64,000 bases of DNA from Atrichornis clamosus (lineage: Eukaryota; Chordata; Aves; Passeriformes; Menuridae): contig WBMZ01011382.1 in NCBI GenBank assembly GCA_013400975.1, forward strand, positions 61,668 through 125,667, written 5' to 3'. Of this stretch, positions 10,101 through 25,302 are shown one piece after another; position 1 is the first letter of the stretch; every line of letters starts with the position of its first letter. The notes beneath the pieces are model-generated. The model saw nothing but the letters and a program-made list of their open reading frames with translations. It made no database searches and was not told the DNA's origin. The position numbers and the translations under genes were made by a program.

Positions 10101-13100
10101 TGATTTACCAGTTAACAGCATAGCATGTTTTTAAGCTCTGAATATCAGCCTTTTTGTACTGTTTTAGTAATTTGAATTCATAACTCTAGTTTGTTCCTTT
10201 TATTATTACTTTTACGAAACCAATTATCAAGTGTGTTTTCACAAGTTATAAATAAATAAATAAACAAGCCATGTTTTCAGAAAGGAGATGTTTAAAGAGG
10301 CAAATGTTCTCCTTGCTGTTCTTGCAATCTAAATAGCAGTATTTCTTTGCTTTTTAAGAAAGAGACACATTGCCAGGAAAATAATACTTAAAATATGAAA
10401 ATATATTTTCACTTTCAAGAAAGAGCTTTGTGAATGCAAACTGGTAGCCAAACATCAGGAGTATTAGATAGGTTTGAGTATTGTTAGAAGTTGAGCCGAA
10501 CATATATTTTTTTAATATATAAATTTTTTTCACAGTATACGATGAGCTGATCACAGTAAGTGTGATGGGCTTCCACCAGAAATTTTGCTGCAGACATATT
10601 TGTCTTTACCCAGCCCTCTAAAAGCATGGAAAGATATAATTTTTACACAGAATGCCATTCAATATATGTTCTAAAGTTTGTGATGTTTACCATGTCATTA
10701 AAAGGTCCCCTGGCTTCAGTGCAAAGCTGGCTTCAGAAATCACAACTCACTTTTCCCCTACAGAGGTGCAGCAAGTGGACGTGGATGAGATTCCCTCAGC
10801 CTGGTCTTACTACCACAGCCGTCGTCACACCTGATCACATTTCTTCAAAATTTCCTCTTTAGTGGGGAAGGAGCATACTAGACAACACTTAGATTAATTC
10901 ACATGAAGCAAAACTGATTTCTTGGAAGAGATATTTTGCAGAGGATGAAGCCTTTTTTTAAGGTTTTCCACTTAAGCCCACCACTTATGACTTCAGCCTT
11001 CTAATTTTTAGTGGCCCTCTTTGAACACTGGAGTTTACCAGTAGGTTATTTCACACTTTAAAAAGATGTTGCCCTCCTTGAGTAAAAATTATTACTGTGA
11101 AGTGAACTGCTGTCAGTGACACCTACAGCCTTTATTAAGATGAGAAGATCAGGTGCTATTTCATCCTCAGTTGTAACATATTTTCAGTTCTTGTTTGTAC
11201 TACCTAACAAGAGTTTTCAGATTCTTACTCAAACCATCTTTCAAAAAATAAATTAACTAAAGCCTTAATTAGCCAGCACTGGTCAGAACAGATCACAATG
11301 ACTACATATGCTACTTGCATTTATCTCTTTGTTAAAAAGCTGACAACTTATAAGAAAAGAAAAAATTCAGACTATTTTCTGCCTTAATAGACCTCAGAAC
11401 TGTCTGAGGTGTAGAAAAATAATTATAGTATAACCAAGCACCTAATTCCTTTCTAGATTATTAGACTGCCCTCATACAGCGGTATCTCAGATTTCCCTTC
11501 CATTTTCCCTTTCCTTTAAAAACTGGTGGTCAGATTCTTCTCTATGCTAATTTTTGGAGACAACAGAACCACCAGTCATCAAATTTACATTGATATTCTA
11601 GTTTACATCATTAAGGACAAATTCCTCAAATGACCCTGAAGGTCAGATTTTATAAATAAAAGCTTAAGTTTCCATTTTCTGAAATTAAAATTTCTTTTAA
11701 AATATTAAATTTTCCTTTAAAAATAACATTAAAGTGGGTAGGCAGCAGAAGTATGAGCTGACGTCTAAGTAAACTCAATGTTATTCTAAAAGGATCAATT
11801 CGAAACCCATTTCTATAATTTCTATAGCTAAAATATGTCTTCCAGGTTTTTTTTCAGTACAGGCATAGTCAACTGTATTTTTGAGATCACTCTAATGGAT
11901 AGAAGATGGGGTCTCTTTTTATGATAATTTTTTTTAATATTCACCCAATTTCCAAAATAATGTAGACAAATTGATATAGTAACCATATATATTTGACTTC
12001 TGTGGTTGGAAATGACCCATTCATACCTCTGAATATATGTCCTAGATAAGAAGTTGTTTTCTGTCTTCTACAATTTTTACCACAGATATTTCAGAGGATA
12101 TATTAGTTCTTGCCTTTTTGAGATAGAAGTGGCTTTGATGTAGTCCAGTGTTAAATGTACTGCTGTTTACACATATAATTACCAAACACTACAAAACTGT
12201 TGTGACTGAAATGTCTTTAGTATTTGTTTTCCCTGTCCAACAGGGCAGTGGGGATTTCAAGCACTTTTTTCCTGCAGCTTGGTTACATTTTGTAGGAAAA
12301 AATGGAGAAATTTCAAAATCACTGTTACCCAAGTCTTAATTAACTATCCGTGTTAATTGACTTGGCTGGCCTGTTGCTGTTTATGAGGTTAAAGTAAGCC
12401 CAGTTCTGCATTCTGTCTTAGGGAAAACTCTAAAATATCTCTTTAAATGACATTTAAACTCTATTTGATCCCAGACATATGGAGTGGCCTGCATATTCTA
12501 CACATCTGATGAATTTTGGACAATGTTATTGTAAATGTCGTATTTTTTATGTGGAGCAGGCCGTCTGCTGGCTGGGTCAATACCACTTACTTGTCGGAGT
12601 GATAAAGAGCCATTCACTTTAATGGCCGTACTGGATAAAGTGGAAAGTCCTTGAACAGGAATTAAAAGAATGACAGTTCCAGAGGGTCTCACAGAGTGAA
12701 CAAAGGGGAAGATTTACCCGTCTTTCAAAGGTTTTGAATTGGAAAGAAAGACCATTTTTTGCAGCAGGAGAAAAGGGGATTTAACTGTGAGACACTACAG
12801 TGACTCTGATTTTGAGGAGTCAAGGTGAGATGCAGGAAGCTTGTGGATATGTTACAGGAGATCTGTCCTATTGCCAAACAATACCGTGGAAAAAACACAA
12901 AGCTGAAGCTATACCAAAGGATTAACGAAAAGTCCTTATCCTGAACTGCAAAACCTGTACATGCTTTGCTGCAATCTTTGTCCAACTGCTCTCCATTTAG
13001 GAGCGGGTGCTTCTCAGGCACTGGCTCTTTATTTTTCTTTAGAGAGTGGTTGCCACAGCCCAGCCACCTTATGCTTTTCAGGAGTAGCATTACAGGTCTG

Positions 13101-16100
13101 AAGAAACTTGGAAGTCTGCGCAGATCATGAGAAGAGACTGTCAGCAGTACTTGGAGGAGTGGGGATTATTTGGTTTATGAGTAGAATATTAGAATGTTCT
13201 GTTCATATCATTAATAGCAATCACATTATTTATTTTTCTTGTCCTAGATAATGCAAAGTGAAAATAGTTTTCATTAATTTATGTTTTCCACCCACCTTGT
13301 ACTTTTGTGACCATCCTAATTTCTAGTACATACTTTGAGCCACTTTTTTAGCTCCATTACATTAAAGAAGTTCATCACCTTCACCAAAGATATACTACTT
13401 GACATTAGCTGAGAATCTGGCAATTTCTTCAGTATTCTCTTAAGAAGTTTCTTTTTTTTTGCCCCCAAGCCATGTTTAGTTTTATACATTTGCTGCTTTC
13501 ACTGACCACTGAACTCTTCCAACTGCAAACACTCTGCCACTGTAGGAACTGCAGCACTGTGTGGTTTAGTGTTGCTTTTGCTCTGCAGAGTTGAAATTCT
13601 TTGCAATACTTTCATAGGCCATGTCTTGCTGGGTGTCTTTAATCGAGATTGCATGCTGCTATCATTTTGCTACATCTAAACATTAATTAGGTGTTTTGAG
13701 AAGTAAATAATTTTAATATGTTTAGGTAAATGTTAATAACCTGATAAGAAAAAGGATCTTTTACGGACCAGGTAACCAAAACAGTGGGAGCTACTGTCCA
13801 GTGCACAAGCATATGTAGGGAAAGAAGTTTCTCTGACTGCACTTTTGATAAAGGTTTGTGGTTCTGTAAGGAGGGGCAGAAAACTCAGAACCTGACACAG
13901 GACAGTAAGAAAGGGATCACTGCAGCCACAGAAGCACCAGTAGTCTGGCAGTGTCAGAAATAATTTTAAAAAGGACCTTTGGCAAGATTGCTAGCTATAA
14001 AGGGGATTGGATTTGTAAGCAAAGCCTTGTCTCTTCTGCTGCTTGATTCCTTTTGCATTCAAGGACACAGGATATTTTTCCTTCCTTATAAATAAACAGA
14101 ACTGAACAAGGTAATATTGGTTCCAATTTGTTCTTCTGTGGAAAGTAAATCGTACATTACCAGCTCTAGTTAGGAAATGGTTCAAAGAAGCAGCATGCTA
14201 TTCTCATGGTTGCTGTCCAAAATCAGAAATTTTTCATTTCCCTTCCTCCTCAAATGGTCCAACAGGAACTGGCGATTCTGGAATTTCCGAAGGGCACAGA
14301 CCACATCCTCCTGTGGTTGGTACCATAAGGTGTGTGCTTTCCAGGTGATTAGGGTAGCTCTCTGCAGGGAATGCTGGTGGGTATGGGGAAGACTAAGAAA
14401 TACACTTTTTAATGATGCTTTCAAAGTTAGAAAATGTTGTTGTCCACTGACTGCAAACTATTATACTCATCAGATTTCTCTTACTTCTTCCTTGAGTGCT
14501 AAGAATTAATGGCTTCCCAAGATGTATGTTCATCTCCACAAGAGAAAATACTGGAAAACTGCTTACATTCTTTAGTTTTTATTTATTGCTGCGTGTGAGT
14601 TACAGGCCTACAAAGGTCTAGTTCAACATAAAATTCCAAATAATAATAAGGCAGTAGGACTAAATGTCTTTCAGAATGGTAATCTCCAGATTACGTGAGC
14701 ATCAGAAGTTAAAGTAGTATAGTGTTTCCATGCTATGTCAGTGTGATGCACTTGAAACTATCAGACATTAAAATATTGGCTTCTTGACAACGCTTTCTTG
14801 CAAACTTCTCTCTGTTTCTGTGACCTTTAACAGGGGTTTTTCTGCTGTAGATTAATACAAAGGAGGGAAGAGGAGCAGCGCAGCAGAGCTAAAGGGGCCT
14901 GATTTCCTGTGGTAGGTGCCCAATGTCCTGCAGCACGTTGCCAACCACAGATGTCCCCTGTGAGTCCTTATGGCCTCCCCGGTGCCTCAGTGCTCCTGCG
15001 AGCAGGACACAGGCGGTGCCAGGCTGGCTCCGGGATCTGCTGCAGAAACCCCACGGCTGTTGAGCCCTCGTAGTCATCCTCTCGTGCTGCAGTAATTGCT
15101 GTGGTGCCCCTGCCACAACACACGTGCAGATTTGCATGACATTCGGAAGAGCTTTTCTCTTTCAGACCCCTGCCCTTCTGTGGTTAAAACTGGCCAACAG
15201 ACTCAGGATTTGTTGTAGGGGCACATCTAACAGACAGGACAACAGACGGTGTGATTGCGTAAGTCCCACTTCCTCGAGAAAGCAGGAGAAGAGGTAGCTG
15301 CCATCAGGTTTTGGTGTAATAACATATCCTGCATTTTACACACTAGCACATCCATGTAGGACTAGAGCTGGCCAGGAAAGGCCGTTAGCCCGTGGTTGAT
15401 CCTTACGGTGTTCCCAAGAGATACTGCCTTTCAGCACTAATAATACCCTGACTCTCAGAGTTGTCCCAGATTGGGTCACCCCCTCTGTGGAGCACAATGA
15501 CCCTCTACTCCAAGACAAGACAGGTACATGGTTTTCAAAATGAAAAGGCGTTACCAGTGGTGGTCACAATTTGGCTACTTTGCTCTAGTGCTGCTTCTGG
15601 TCTAACAGAAGAAAATGAGGATGAGACACAAACAATGCATGATGTAGGTGAAAAATGTAATATTGTTTGGAAAATAAGCTTACAAAACTTTCTCCTCAAT
15701 TTACATCGTTAATTTAGTCTATCAGTTAACAAATAGGTTTTCCAAATTTGCCACTACAGTGCTTTCACTTGTTACAAGTTCGTATGCCTCTTTATCGTGT
15801 AAAGTGTTCAACTTATAATGAACATAATTTTATTACCACCATGAGTTTTGCAGAAGTCTTCTTTAGCATGATTTGTTTTTAATGAGCTAGTAGAGATTTT
15901 TTGTTTTCATGGACAAAGAGTTTTAAAAATAAAATTATACATGTTTCTCATAAATATGAAATTGCCAGCTAAATGGAATTACATCTTTTGCACAAGTTAT
16001 GAGGCAGCACTCCTCTGAAAAGACTTATTTCACTTTCAAGGAGTGTGTGCTCTTAAGTCAGACCTGCTAGTTATTTTAAACAAATGCAAGTGATTTAGGA

Positions 16101-19100
16101 AGATACATATGCTGGATACTGGAGATATCCCTAGTTTATGTAGTTGCTTTATTTCCACTACAGGCATTGCCAAATGGGTTGTAAGACTAGTGGTATTTGG
16201 TGAAGTTTCTAAATAGTGCAGTGACACGACTATGTAAGAATCACTATAATTTTCCATGCTTGACTTATGGAATGTAGATGCTTGAATTTGGCTTTACGCA
16301 TGACAAAAACCTCCATACTGTAAGGGGTTCACAGACATGTGCTGCAGAAAATTCTTCAGTCTAATCAGCCTTGTCTGCATGGTATTAGACAGCTGCCTAT
16401 GCAAAACTAGATGCAACCACTTGTATTTATCAGTTTATCTTTGAATGATATTTCTGTTAAATCTGACTTTCAGTGTGAGAAACTTTATGTCTGTTAGAGA
16501 AGCCATAATATATGTGGTAATTTTGATGTTAAAATCAACCGTTTTTTATTTTCTCTTGCTTTATCTCTATGGGCAGCAAGAAGATGACATCTTTCAGTGC
16601 TTGCTACTGCCAGTGCCATTCAGGACCAAACACAGGCAACAGTAGTGTTCCCACACTCTTGCAGCAGGACCAGAAGTCAGTCTTAAAAAATAATTTTAAG
16701 GAAGAAAAATTGCAAGTTAATTAACTTCTAGATTCCTCTCATCATGGCTAGGCAACACAGAACTTAAGAACTGATAGCTCAGTGAAATTGTCTGCTTGAG
16801 TATCTGTCCATGCCAATTAGTAAGAGCTTGCATCTCATCTCTTTTTAAAAGAGAAGGTGCTGGTACCTTCACAGCAAACCATCACTGTCTGTGAACTGTT
16901 AGGATGGGCAGAAAAAGAATTTTAGAAATGGGAACTAGATCGTATTTTTAGCTATTAGGTCAGTTTGTTCAAAGTCCAGAAAATTTAAATGCAGATAGAA
17001 ACTCACTATGATTCATAGTGTTCAGCCAGCATTAGTTCCTCATGTTCTAACGAGGAGCTGCAATGTTTAATATTCGATCCATTTTTGTAAGAGAAGAATA
17101 AAGCAGCTGGACTATAGTGCTGTTGTGTAGTTTCCACTGAATACTGCTGCCCTTATTTGAGTATTTTTGTGGATTGAAAGAGGGGTGTGAGCTCTTGTAC
17201 TTTTTTTTTTGCTTGCTTTTTTGTTTGCTTGTGTTACCGCCTTGCACTGTTTTTATTTTCTTTTACACTGGCCCATTTTTCTTTGTCCTTTATTTTGTTT
17301 TATGATACATCTCTTTCTGATAATCAGTTGGCCTTGTTTCTGTGATATGTCATTCCAGAGTGTTGCTTCAGCAGTTGAAAAGAAGTGTGAATTTCAACAC
17401 CTCATGGCAGCAAGCAGGTTTTAAATAAACAAAACAAAATCCTTGGCCCGTGCTGGCTGTCTTGCTGTACAAAAACTGTACAGAAAAAAAAACCCCAGAT
17501 GTGACTCCAAGTCCCAGAAATACAGGCAAAGGCAGTGCTCCTACCCACAGGGGTGAAAAGGCTCCATCATGTTGAATATTGGCATCTTCTCACTGTTGGT
17601 AATGGTGTGGAGAGAACAGTCCTTACCAAGAGCTCACTTGTACGCTTGCTCAGGTAGGAGAATTTAGGATTCAAAGCCACCCCTTTTAAAGACCTGGTAT
17701 ATTTGTTTTCCATGAAACTTGCATCTGATGGTGGGGTTCTGAGATGCAGAAGTCACCTGAGCCTGCCAAACACCACTTGCCCAGGGCAGTTTTTTCACAA
17801 GGGCTTGAGACTCTGCATTTCTACACTGGCCATGCAACTTCTGCACGCTGTTATTTTAATCTGTATTCCAGAATCACTGCAGGCCCATTCTCCTGGATGC
17901 TGGACAAGCCCACAGAACTACAGTAATTATTAAATAATGTATATATTTCAGATGGATTCATACAATATAATCTTGGGCACTAAAGGTGCCTTAATTAGGG
18001 ATCTGTGCTCCCTCTAAGTCAGTGGAGAGGCAGTTGAAAGATGTGCCGAAGTTGCATTCTTGCAGCCTCTCAGTGTGGGGATGACAAAGCTTCGATGTTT
18101 AAGAGGCTCAATTAACTATTGGAGTCAAATTGAGTTAAAGTTTCCACCTCTGAAAGATGCAGTAAAAAGGAAGGGAGAAAGGTAACTGTGTCACCTTGAA
18201 AGAAAGGCTAATTTGCTTGCATTGTGCAGGCTGTGTATGCACAGTCATGCTAGTGTAAACCAGGAATTTCACTGGAAAACTAGGGGAGAAGCAATACAGG
18301 TAGGACAAATGGGCACATGATCGTATGACAGGCCTGCTAGAATCACGGTCAGATGATGGCAAAGAAAAAGGCAATATGTCCGAGAAAAATGTGGTCTGGT
18401 TTGGCCGAGGTCATATTTGAGGTAAAAATTGTGGTTTTGTTGCTGCTACCTCCTGGGTTTGAGAGGTGATAACTGGAAAATGCTTGAAGGCCAACTAAAT
18501 AATGGGTTGGGAATACAGTCTATGGAAGGACCAATGGGGATGGCCAGTTTGGGACAACGTAGAAAGATAAAAGGCAGGTCTAAGTTCTGAAGCTGGGATG
18601 AGGATGTAAAGATAGGAAGACTCCCATTTCTGCTTGTGCAGGGACTACTGGGGCAGCTGGGGAGGCTAAAACTTGTTGTACATGCTCTGTACCTTAGCCC
18701 ATTTGTGAGGCTGTTGGAGCAGGTGAGCACCTCTAGAGCGCTACCAGAGAGGCCAACAGGACCTTGACACGTCTTTCTTTCTACTGCAAATACAGGCAAA
18801 TACATATCATGCCTGTTTTGAATTACCAGAGTATCTAAAACGTTTGCAAAGCCCTTGCCAATAATTGTACTAACTCAAAATAACAGACCTGATAATTTTT
18901 GAAATTGTAGGTAAACCATATGTTTTGGTTATAGTTTTGGTACAGTTTATTCTGTTCAAATTTGAAAGGATGCTATTTTTCATAAACTCTTGAGAACAAA
19001 TGAGCACTATGTGAGCATAAGAATGAAGAAACTGATTCATAGATTTGGAAGTAATCTTCTGCTGCTCAGGTCTGTTACTGATTTTCTGTATTCGTAAATA

Positions 19101-22100
19101 TTTACTATTTTTATTTGGGCTTCTCTGCTGTGTGTGTTGAAGTCCACTGCAGATGAGTGATTTATGGGGTACAATGGCTTTGCACAGAGGATCATCACTG
19201 GCTGAAGTTTCTTGAGACTGTCTGGGTCTTTCACTGGGTCAGACTTCATTAATAATGTAGGTTCTCTCAATTTTTTATATTCCTTAATTTGAAACTCTGA
19301 ATAATGTTCTCTGAGTCTCATTTCTGAGCAGTCATTTACTTGGGAGTACATTGGCATTCTGCTGGACATTCAAATTACATTCAGATGAAGTAGTTTTCTT
19401 ATCTGCTTCACATTTTAGCTCTTAACCTCCTAAATCCAGACTGCAAGTTGTCAAGGTGAGATGAATTGTTTCTGTACCATGTATTTACTCTTGCAACAAA
19501 TTTCTGTGGGTACAACCAAGGTGAGGCTTCCCTCTAGAATGCCAGGTTAGGTTAAATATTCCAGTAAAATTTCTCCTGCTCAGAGATGAACAGGAGCCAT
19601 ATATAGCTTGTATGTACTACTCACCCTCAAAATGAGGGTTTTTTGCAGCTTAAGAAATACATAAGATTTGCAAATCATGGTGGATTTAGTTCCTAAATCC
19701 TTGAGGCCCATTTGTGAACTGACATATTTGCGAAGAAAAGCAGGCTGGTGTCAGCAGGAGCTGGTAGAGACCAGCCACCTTCAGACAATAAGTTCACTCA
19801 TGAACATAAGCAGGATTCTCTTACTTTGTGATTTCTTCTAATTCGACTCTATTCACACCCTTTAAAGCTCAGCTTTCCTTGCAGCAAGGAAATTTAGATT
19901 TAAAGTCCGTCCTGATCTGTCTGACTGTTGTCATAAATAACAGCCCAAACCACTGGTGACCTGCAGCTGGGAAAAGTAAGAAGAGCCCAGAAACAGAGAG
20001 CCCCATGCTGCCAACAGCTCGGGAAGGTGCACTGCAGACCCCTGGCAATCCACTGTGCTCTCAGGCGTGGTATTAAGCACTGTGCTTTAATGCATGGCCT
20101 TTGAACATAACAAAGTGCAGGTTCCTCCCTAAACGGTCTTGGCCGGACTGTCACAAGGCCCAGGCACTGCAGACTTTTCTCTTTTTAAGTGCAATGAAAA
20201 GAAAAGATGAAACTCCTCAAAGAGGAAGCCTTTTGCTCTGTAACTTGCCAATTTCAGTTTCCAGGCACCTCTGAGTTAGGAAAGGAGTCATATGGTTATT
20301 ATTTACTCATCAGTTCTGCAGCTTCTGGTGTCTTAATCATTTTGGTTATAGCTGGGAGTGTTACCTTCTTCAAAATAAAGGCTTGAAAGATGAGCAACTA
20401 CTTGCAGTCTTCACTTCTTTGATTACAAACCAGCAGTACATATAGGGCTGGCAGCCATATTAATGCCTAGGATGAGGTACTTTCCTGCAGTGTTTAGAGG
20501 GATCTCCCAAGTAATTAGTCTGTAAGGAGATTTAGAAGAGATGCAGTCAGTAATACAGGGATATCCAACTAGAAAGCCATAGCCCAAGGCCTTCTAGTGC
20601 CCCTGTGTGTGGATGGACCCTGAGCCCTGTCACCTGCTATGGTCATGGGGCTCAGAGGTGTCAGAGCTGGTCCACAGAAATCTCCAAAATTGCCATCCTT
20701 CTCCCACAGGTTAGACAGCCCTTGAGTGATACATCATTTTCTGTAATTTGTATCTTCATAAACAAAAGTGCAAAAAAAAATTCCACTTTTCTGGTCCTTT
20801 ACTGGTCTCTAATTTTGACAAGCAGTCTCTCTCACTGCATGATGTCCCTTGCAGTCTAGTTCCACTCACATGAAAATGGAAAGAGTTTCACAGTGGCAGC
20901 TCTCTGTGAAACACTTTCTCATCCCAAGTACACCTATGGCAGGCACGTGTGGTATCTGAATACCTCAAACACCATTGCCACAAGCTCAAACTGCTGGTGC
21001 TTGCCTAGACAGTGATTTAAGAAGTGTGGTATACTTGGGGGCTATCTGCAGTTTGAAGTGACCTGCAACAATGTCTGACTTGCATGTGTCATCCTCCCTC
21101 TTTATGCAGCAATTGAGTAGCTCAGTGTCTCTTTGCTGTCAAAGCAGTGTGGTAAAAGTACAGGTTTTCTACAGAGATTTCACATTCACCCACAAGTGCT
21201 GGTGCTGTAATTGTTCCTTTGGTAACAAGTGCTATTAGTGACTTATTTGTCATCTCTGTCACTGCCACATAGCTGTACTAGATGTCACTTGTCATTGGAT
21301 TACTGCCCTTTTCAGTAATCATTAGACTTTCTCACTGCACATCCCTGTATGATTTTTCATCTTACTTTTTTTAATAGAAGCACCTGCGGGTCCCAGTGAA
21401 ATATAAGAGCTGCGGTTTGAATCCAGTATGCAAATCCATAAAAATAAGTTGTGCCTGCCCTAGTTAAACAGCTTACAGTGTAAATAAATAAAAAAATAGC
21501 TGCTGATTGGAGAAAGTTAAGCCATTTCTGTACTACTACATTTCTGACATTTAGCTTCCCTCTCAGAATTGTTGGCAGGATCAAGGCGTTACAAGGGTGT
21601 GAGTGCTGGTTCCAGAGGTGGTGAAAAAAGAGGAAAAAATAAATTCATCAGTTAGCCAAAGAGTTTCTCCTTAGTGCAAAATGTACACAAACTGTAACCC
21701 AAGTATCACACCGTCATTAAGTCCTATCCACTTACCGACTTCATTAGTTTGGGGATTGTGTTGCTTTTAATCTTCGTGATCTGGGTCATCACAGGATTCA
21801 GGCTGATGTTAGAGTCAATACGGGGCTCCAGTTCCCTGCTCCTACCACTGCGTGTTTTGCAGTGTGTCAGTTCTCGTTCAAGTCGAGTAAATATGAAGGA
21901 AATCAGATTTTGAACCTTGGCTTTTTTTTAATTTAATAGTCACATCAGTGAAGTTCTTTCCTTGTTTTGTCGCTAGGTTGTTTAAATGACTGACATGAAG
22001 TAATCAGGGATCAAACTCCCACCCTACTCAGCCCTGTGCAGCACTGTGCAGCACTTTGCTTCCCCAGCTCCCTCAGATAAAAAGCTTGAAAGTGTTTCAG

Positions 22101-25100
22101 GCAAAAGCGAGTTTTCTTGTCTGGAATTGCAGATTAGTTCCCTGAGTGATGTTTTACAGCAGCCTGGTACCTACCCCATCTGCAAGGAGGACATCAGTGA
22201 AGTGCAGGCAGCCCTCCAATATCTTTCTCATGTTTCCCTTCTGAAAGCACAACTGCTCCTGCAGCTGACACAACCAGCAGAGACATCATCCATACGTTTA
22301 CAAGTCCAAAGAGTTGCAGGACATCTCCCTGGACAGTCAGGCTGTAGTTAACATAGACAGTTCCCCATACTTATTTGTAATAGGTGAGTGTGGGCTCTCA
22401 GACTTCTCATCAAACTACAAGTGCCAGCTGTGGTGTGAAGACGTGTTCAGAGGTGGTGGCTGTGTTTGCTGCAGAGGCAAGATTCTCTCCCTTTTTGCCT
22501 CCAGCTTGTGACTGCCTCAGAGGACATGTGGATGTGTGCGCTGGGACTGATGGGATGCTGACTCCCTTCAGGAGGTGTGGATGTGTTATTATTCCAGTAG
22601 TGATCTCCTGTGGTCAGGAATAATTACGTTGCTGCTACTAGAGAAGAAGTAGAGAAGATAGCTGGACACATGTAGGTACCTTATTCAGATTTGTGGCATG
22701 ACTGTTAATTTCTGATTCAAATGTCTGATAAATCTGAATGTGCAAGAGCCTCAGAGAGAATTTACGTGGGGAAAAACAAGGTCTGCGCTTAGGGAGATCT
22801 CTTTGCAATGGAAAATAGGACGGTGAGGCAGCCTGATGTAAGAAGAAAACTACCTCTCTCAAATTGTATTCATTCCCTACCTTTCAGTATGAAAATGCAG
22901 GAATAAGCAGGTAACAGTATTGCTTAAGCTCCACCTGTCCTGCTGGAATAACCAGGCTCGTGTTGGCCTACTGCTCCAGCTGGCTTGTTAACCCATCTGA
23001 CAGGAAAGAAGAGGAAGTGAATGTTGTCAGAAAAAATGGAATTTGTATAATCATACCCGTAGGTTTGATCTGAAAATGTTGTAAGAGGACTGGGAGGAGT
23101 CAAGCCTGGAATCAAACGTGGAAAGATGTCTGGCAGCTGCAGCAGCACACACAAAAGTGCAGTAGGGGAGGCAAAGGGGGGCGGTGATAAAGAGATACCC
23201 AAAGAAAATCCCAGAAGTGATAGAGAAATAAGTTCAAGTAGAGGTGAATGTAGTTGGGACTTATACCTAATTGACACAGAGGTTTTATTAATAAGCATAT
23301 TATTTTTCTGTTGAGAGAGGTGTATATATATATATACATAGCCAGTAAAAATTGCACTCTGCATACAAAGCTATAAAAAAATTATGCCAGTATACCCTAT
23401 TTCAATGTGTGTAACTGGACCAAACTGTACCAGTATAATTGCTACTATGCCAGAAAGGCATTATGCTGCTCTGTGTTAGCATAATTAAAGTAGCAGAACT
23501 GGTAAGCGTAGATGAATCCTTGAAGACCTTGGAATATTGTTTGGAGTCACGTGAAGCTGCTGGCCTAATTTGTATTGCATTGCCTTTTAAAAATGTTTTT
23601 CTGTTTTGTTTTTTTACCCAAAAATATTTCATCATTGCCATATAATCCCACTGAGAGTATTGTATGCATTTAACAGCATATGCTGGTTTGTTTTTGAAAG
23701 GTTTCTTGTCTAATGTGCAAGGCTGGTGAAACTTTGAAGAGAAATCCTGAATCCCTTTTTTTATGAGGTGTGGAAAGCAAACTGTGGGAATAAGTGGACT
23801 TGGCTGGACTGCAACTTCCCTAGATCCCCGGGGAGTTTTGAGTGTCTGAGAGATGCAAGAGTCCAATGTCAAGAGTATCTCAGAAACATGAAGTTCCTGA
23901 TGGAAATATTAATCATCATCACATGCATCCTAAACCCTAGCAGCTCCTGAGTTTTGAAGCATTTACACTGTACCTGCTGCTTCAAAGGAAGTATGCCTGA
24001 AGGGACTAGTTAACACTAAGAAGGGAGTAGTAGTATTCACAATAAAGTCCATAAGTATTATAGGGCAGTAAAAATATATTCGAAAACAATTAGTAATACT
24101 AACAATAACAACCTGTCTCAAATACTGTAACTTCAACAAAAGGTATGGGGGAATATTCTGACTTCCCTTATCCTCTGAAAAAGGCAAATGCACCATTGTA
24201 AATAGCAGGGAAAAGAATAGCAAAGGATTGTCATACCTCGGCCCTTGGGAAAGAGAAGCCAGATTCAGAAGTTATGAGAGGCTTTTCTACACACGTCAGT
24301 GCAGAGAGGTGACATTTCTCTGAAGCACTTGAAATATTTTATCTGTTTAGGAGGAGTAATAGCAGCAGTAATCAATGAGATATTGGCTAAGAAACCTGTG
24401 AAGAAATTTGGAGGATTTTCAATGGAGAACAAAATATCCGTGGGGCCCTGAAGGTATACGTGCAACTATCTTTCTTTGAAGACAATGAGAAATGGCTTTT
24501 TTTTCTGTGGCTCAAACAGTGCTAAAAGCAAATGGACCTTGTCTTTGCTCCAGCTAAAAGGATCTTGCTTCCCTAAGCAAGAATACTTGGGTTCTGCCTG
24601 GGAGGCGCAGCACGGCTTTGCCTGCTCCGTGTCTGCTGAGTGCGCAGCTGTGAAATGCTGGTGACCACAGACTCATTGCCATGTACACTACGGCATTCCT
24701 GCGGGAGGAGAGGCTCTTAATAAGTCTGTTCTTAATGGACGTGTAAGCATGCGAGCTTTATTACCTGCCCCTGCCAACTCACCAGGACAGTATGCCATTC
24801 CTGCACCAACGGATATGGAACCAGGGCTGTCTAATTACCATGTGCTGCACTGCCAGGGGCACTGCCTCGCTCTCTCCTTGGGCTTTCCACTGACATACAC
24901 AAAGCAGGAGCCTCTTGCTCGCTTCTCTGAATTACTACTGGTGCTATTGCAGAAAGGCAAGGACATCCCAGGAAAGAGCTGGGCTCACTGCTTATGAGGA
25001 AAATTGAGGAGACGCTGATGTCAGTGCAAATCCTTGATTTAAAAAGTCTGTGCCTGCAGTGTGTATGACACTTGAGATGTCTTCTAAAAAAAAATGTTGA

Positions 25101-25282
25101 AAGGACTTTCTGCAAACACCATCCATTATAAAAGTTTAAATGGCAGGATTTAGACACAGAGGGTTTTTCTCTGCCTCTTCCAGTGTTTGTGAACTAATGC
25201 TCTGAGACACACCTGCAGTGTTGCCTTTTCAGAAGCTGTACAGAAGTCTGATTACAGAAACACTGTTACGAGCTTGAGAAGC

Positions 25283-25302
25283 AAAAAAAAAAAAAAAAAA
25301 AA
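25283..25302 (+). repeat. Poly-A tract, 20 bases
   Basis: A run of 20 uninterrupted A. The preceding 200 bases do not look like a processed gene copy and I find no flanking duplication, so I treat it as a simple repeat and not as the tail of a retrocopy. Confidence 0.8.

Noticed and set aside
25080..25302. Possible processed retrocopy ending in the 20-base poly-A
   Set aside because: No coding similarity in the preceding sequence and no target-site duplication could be seen.
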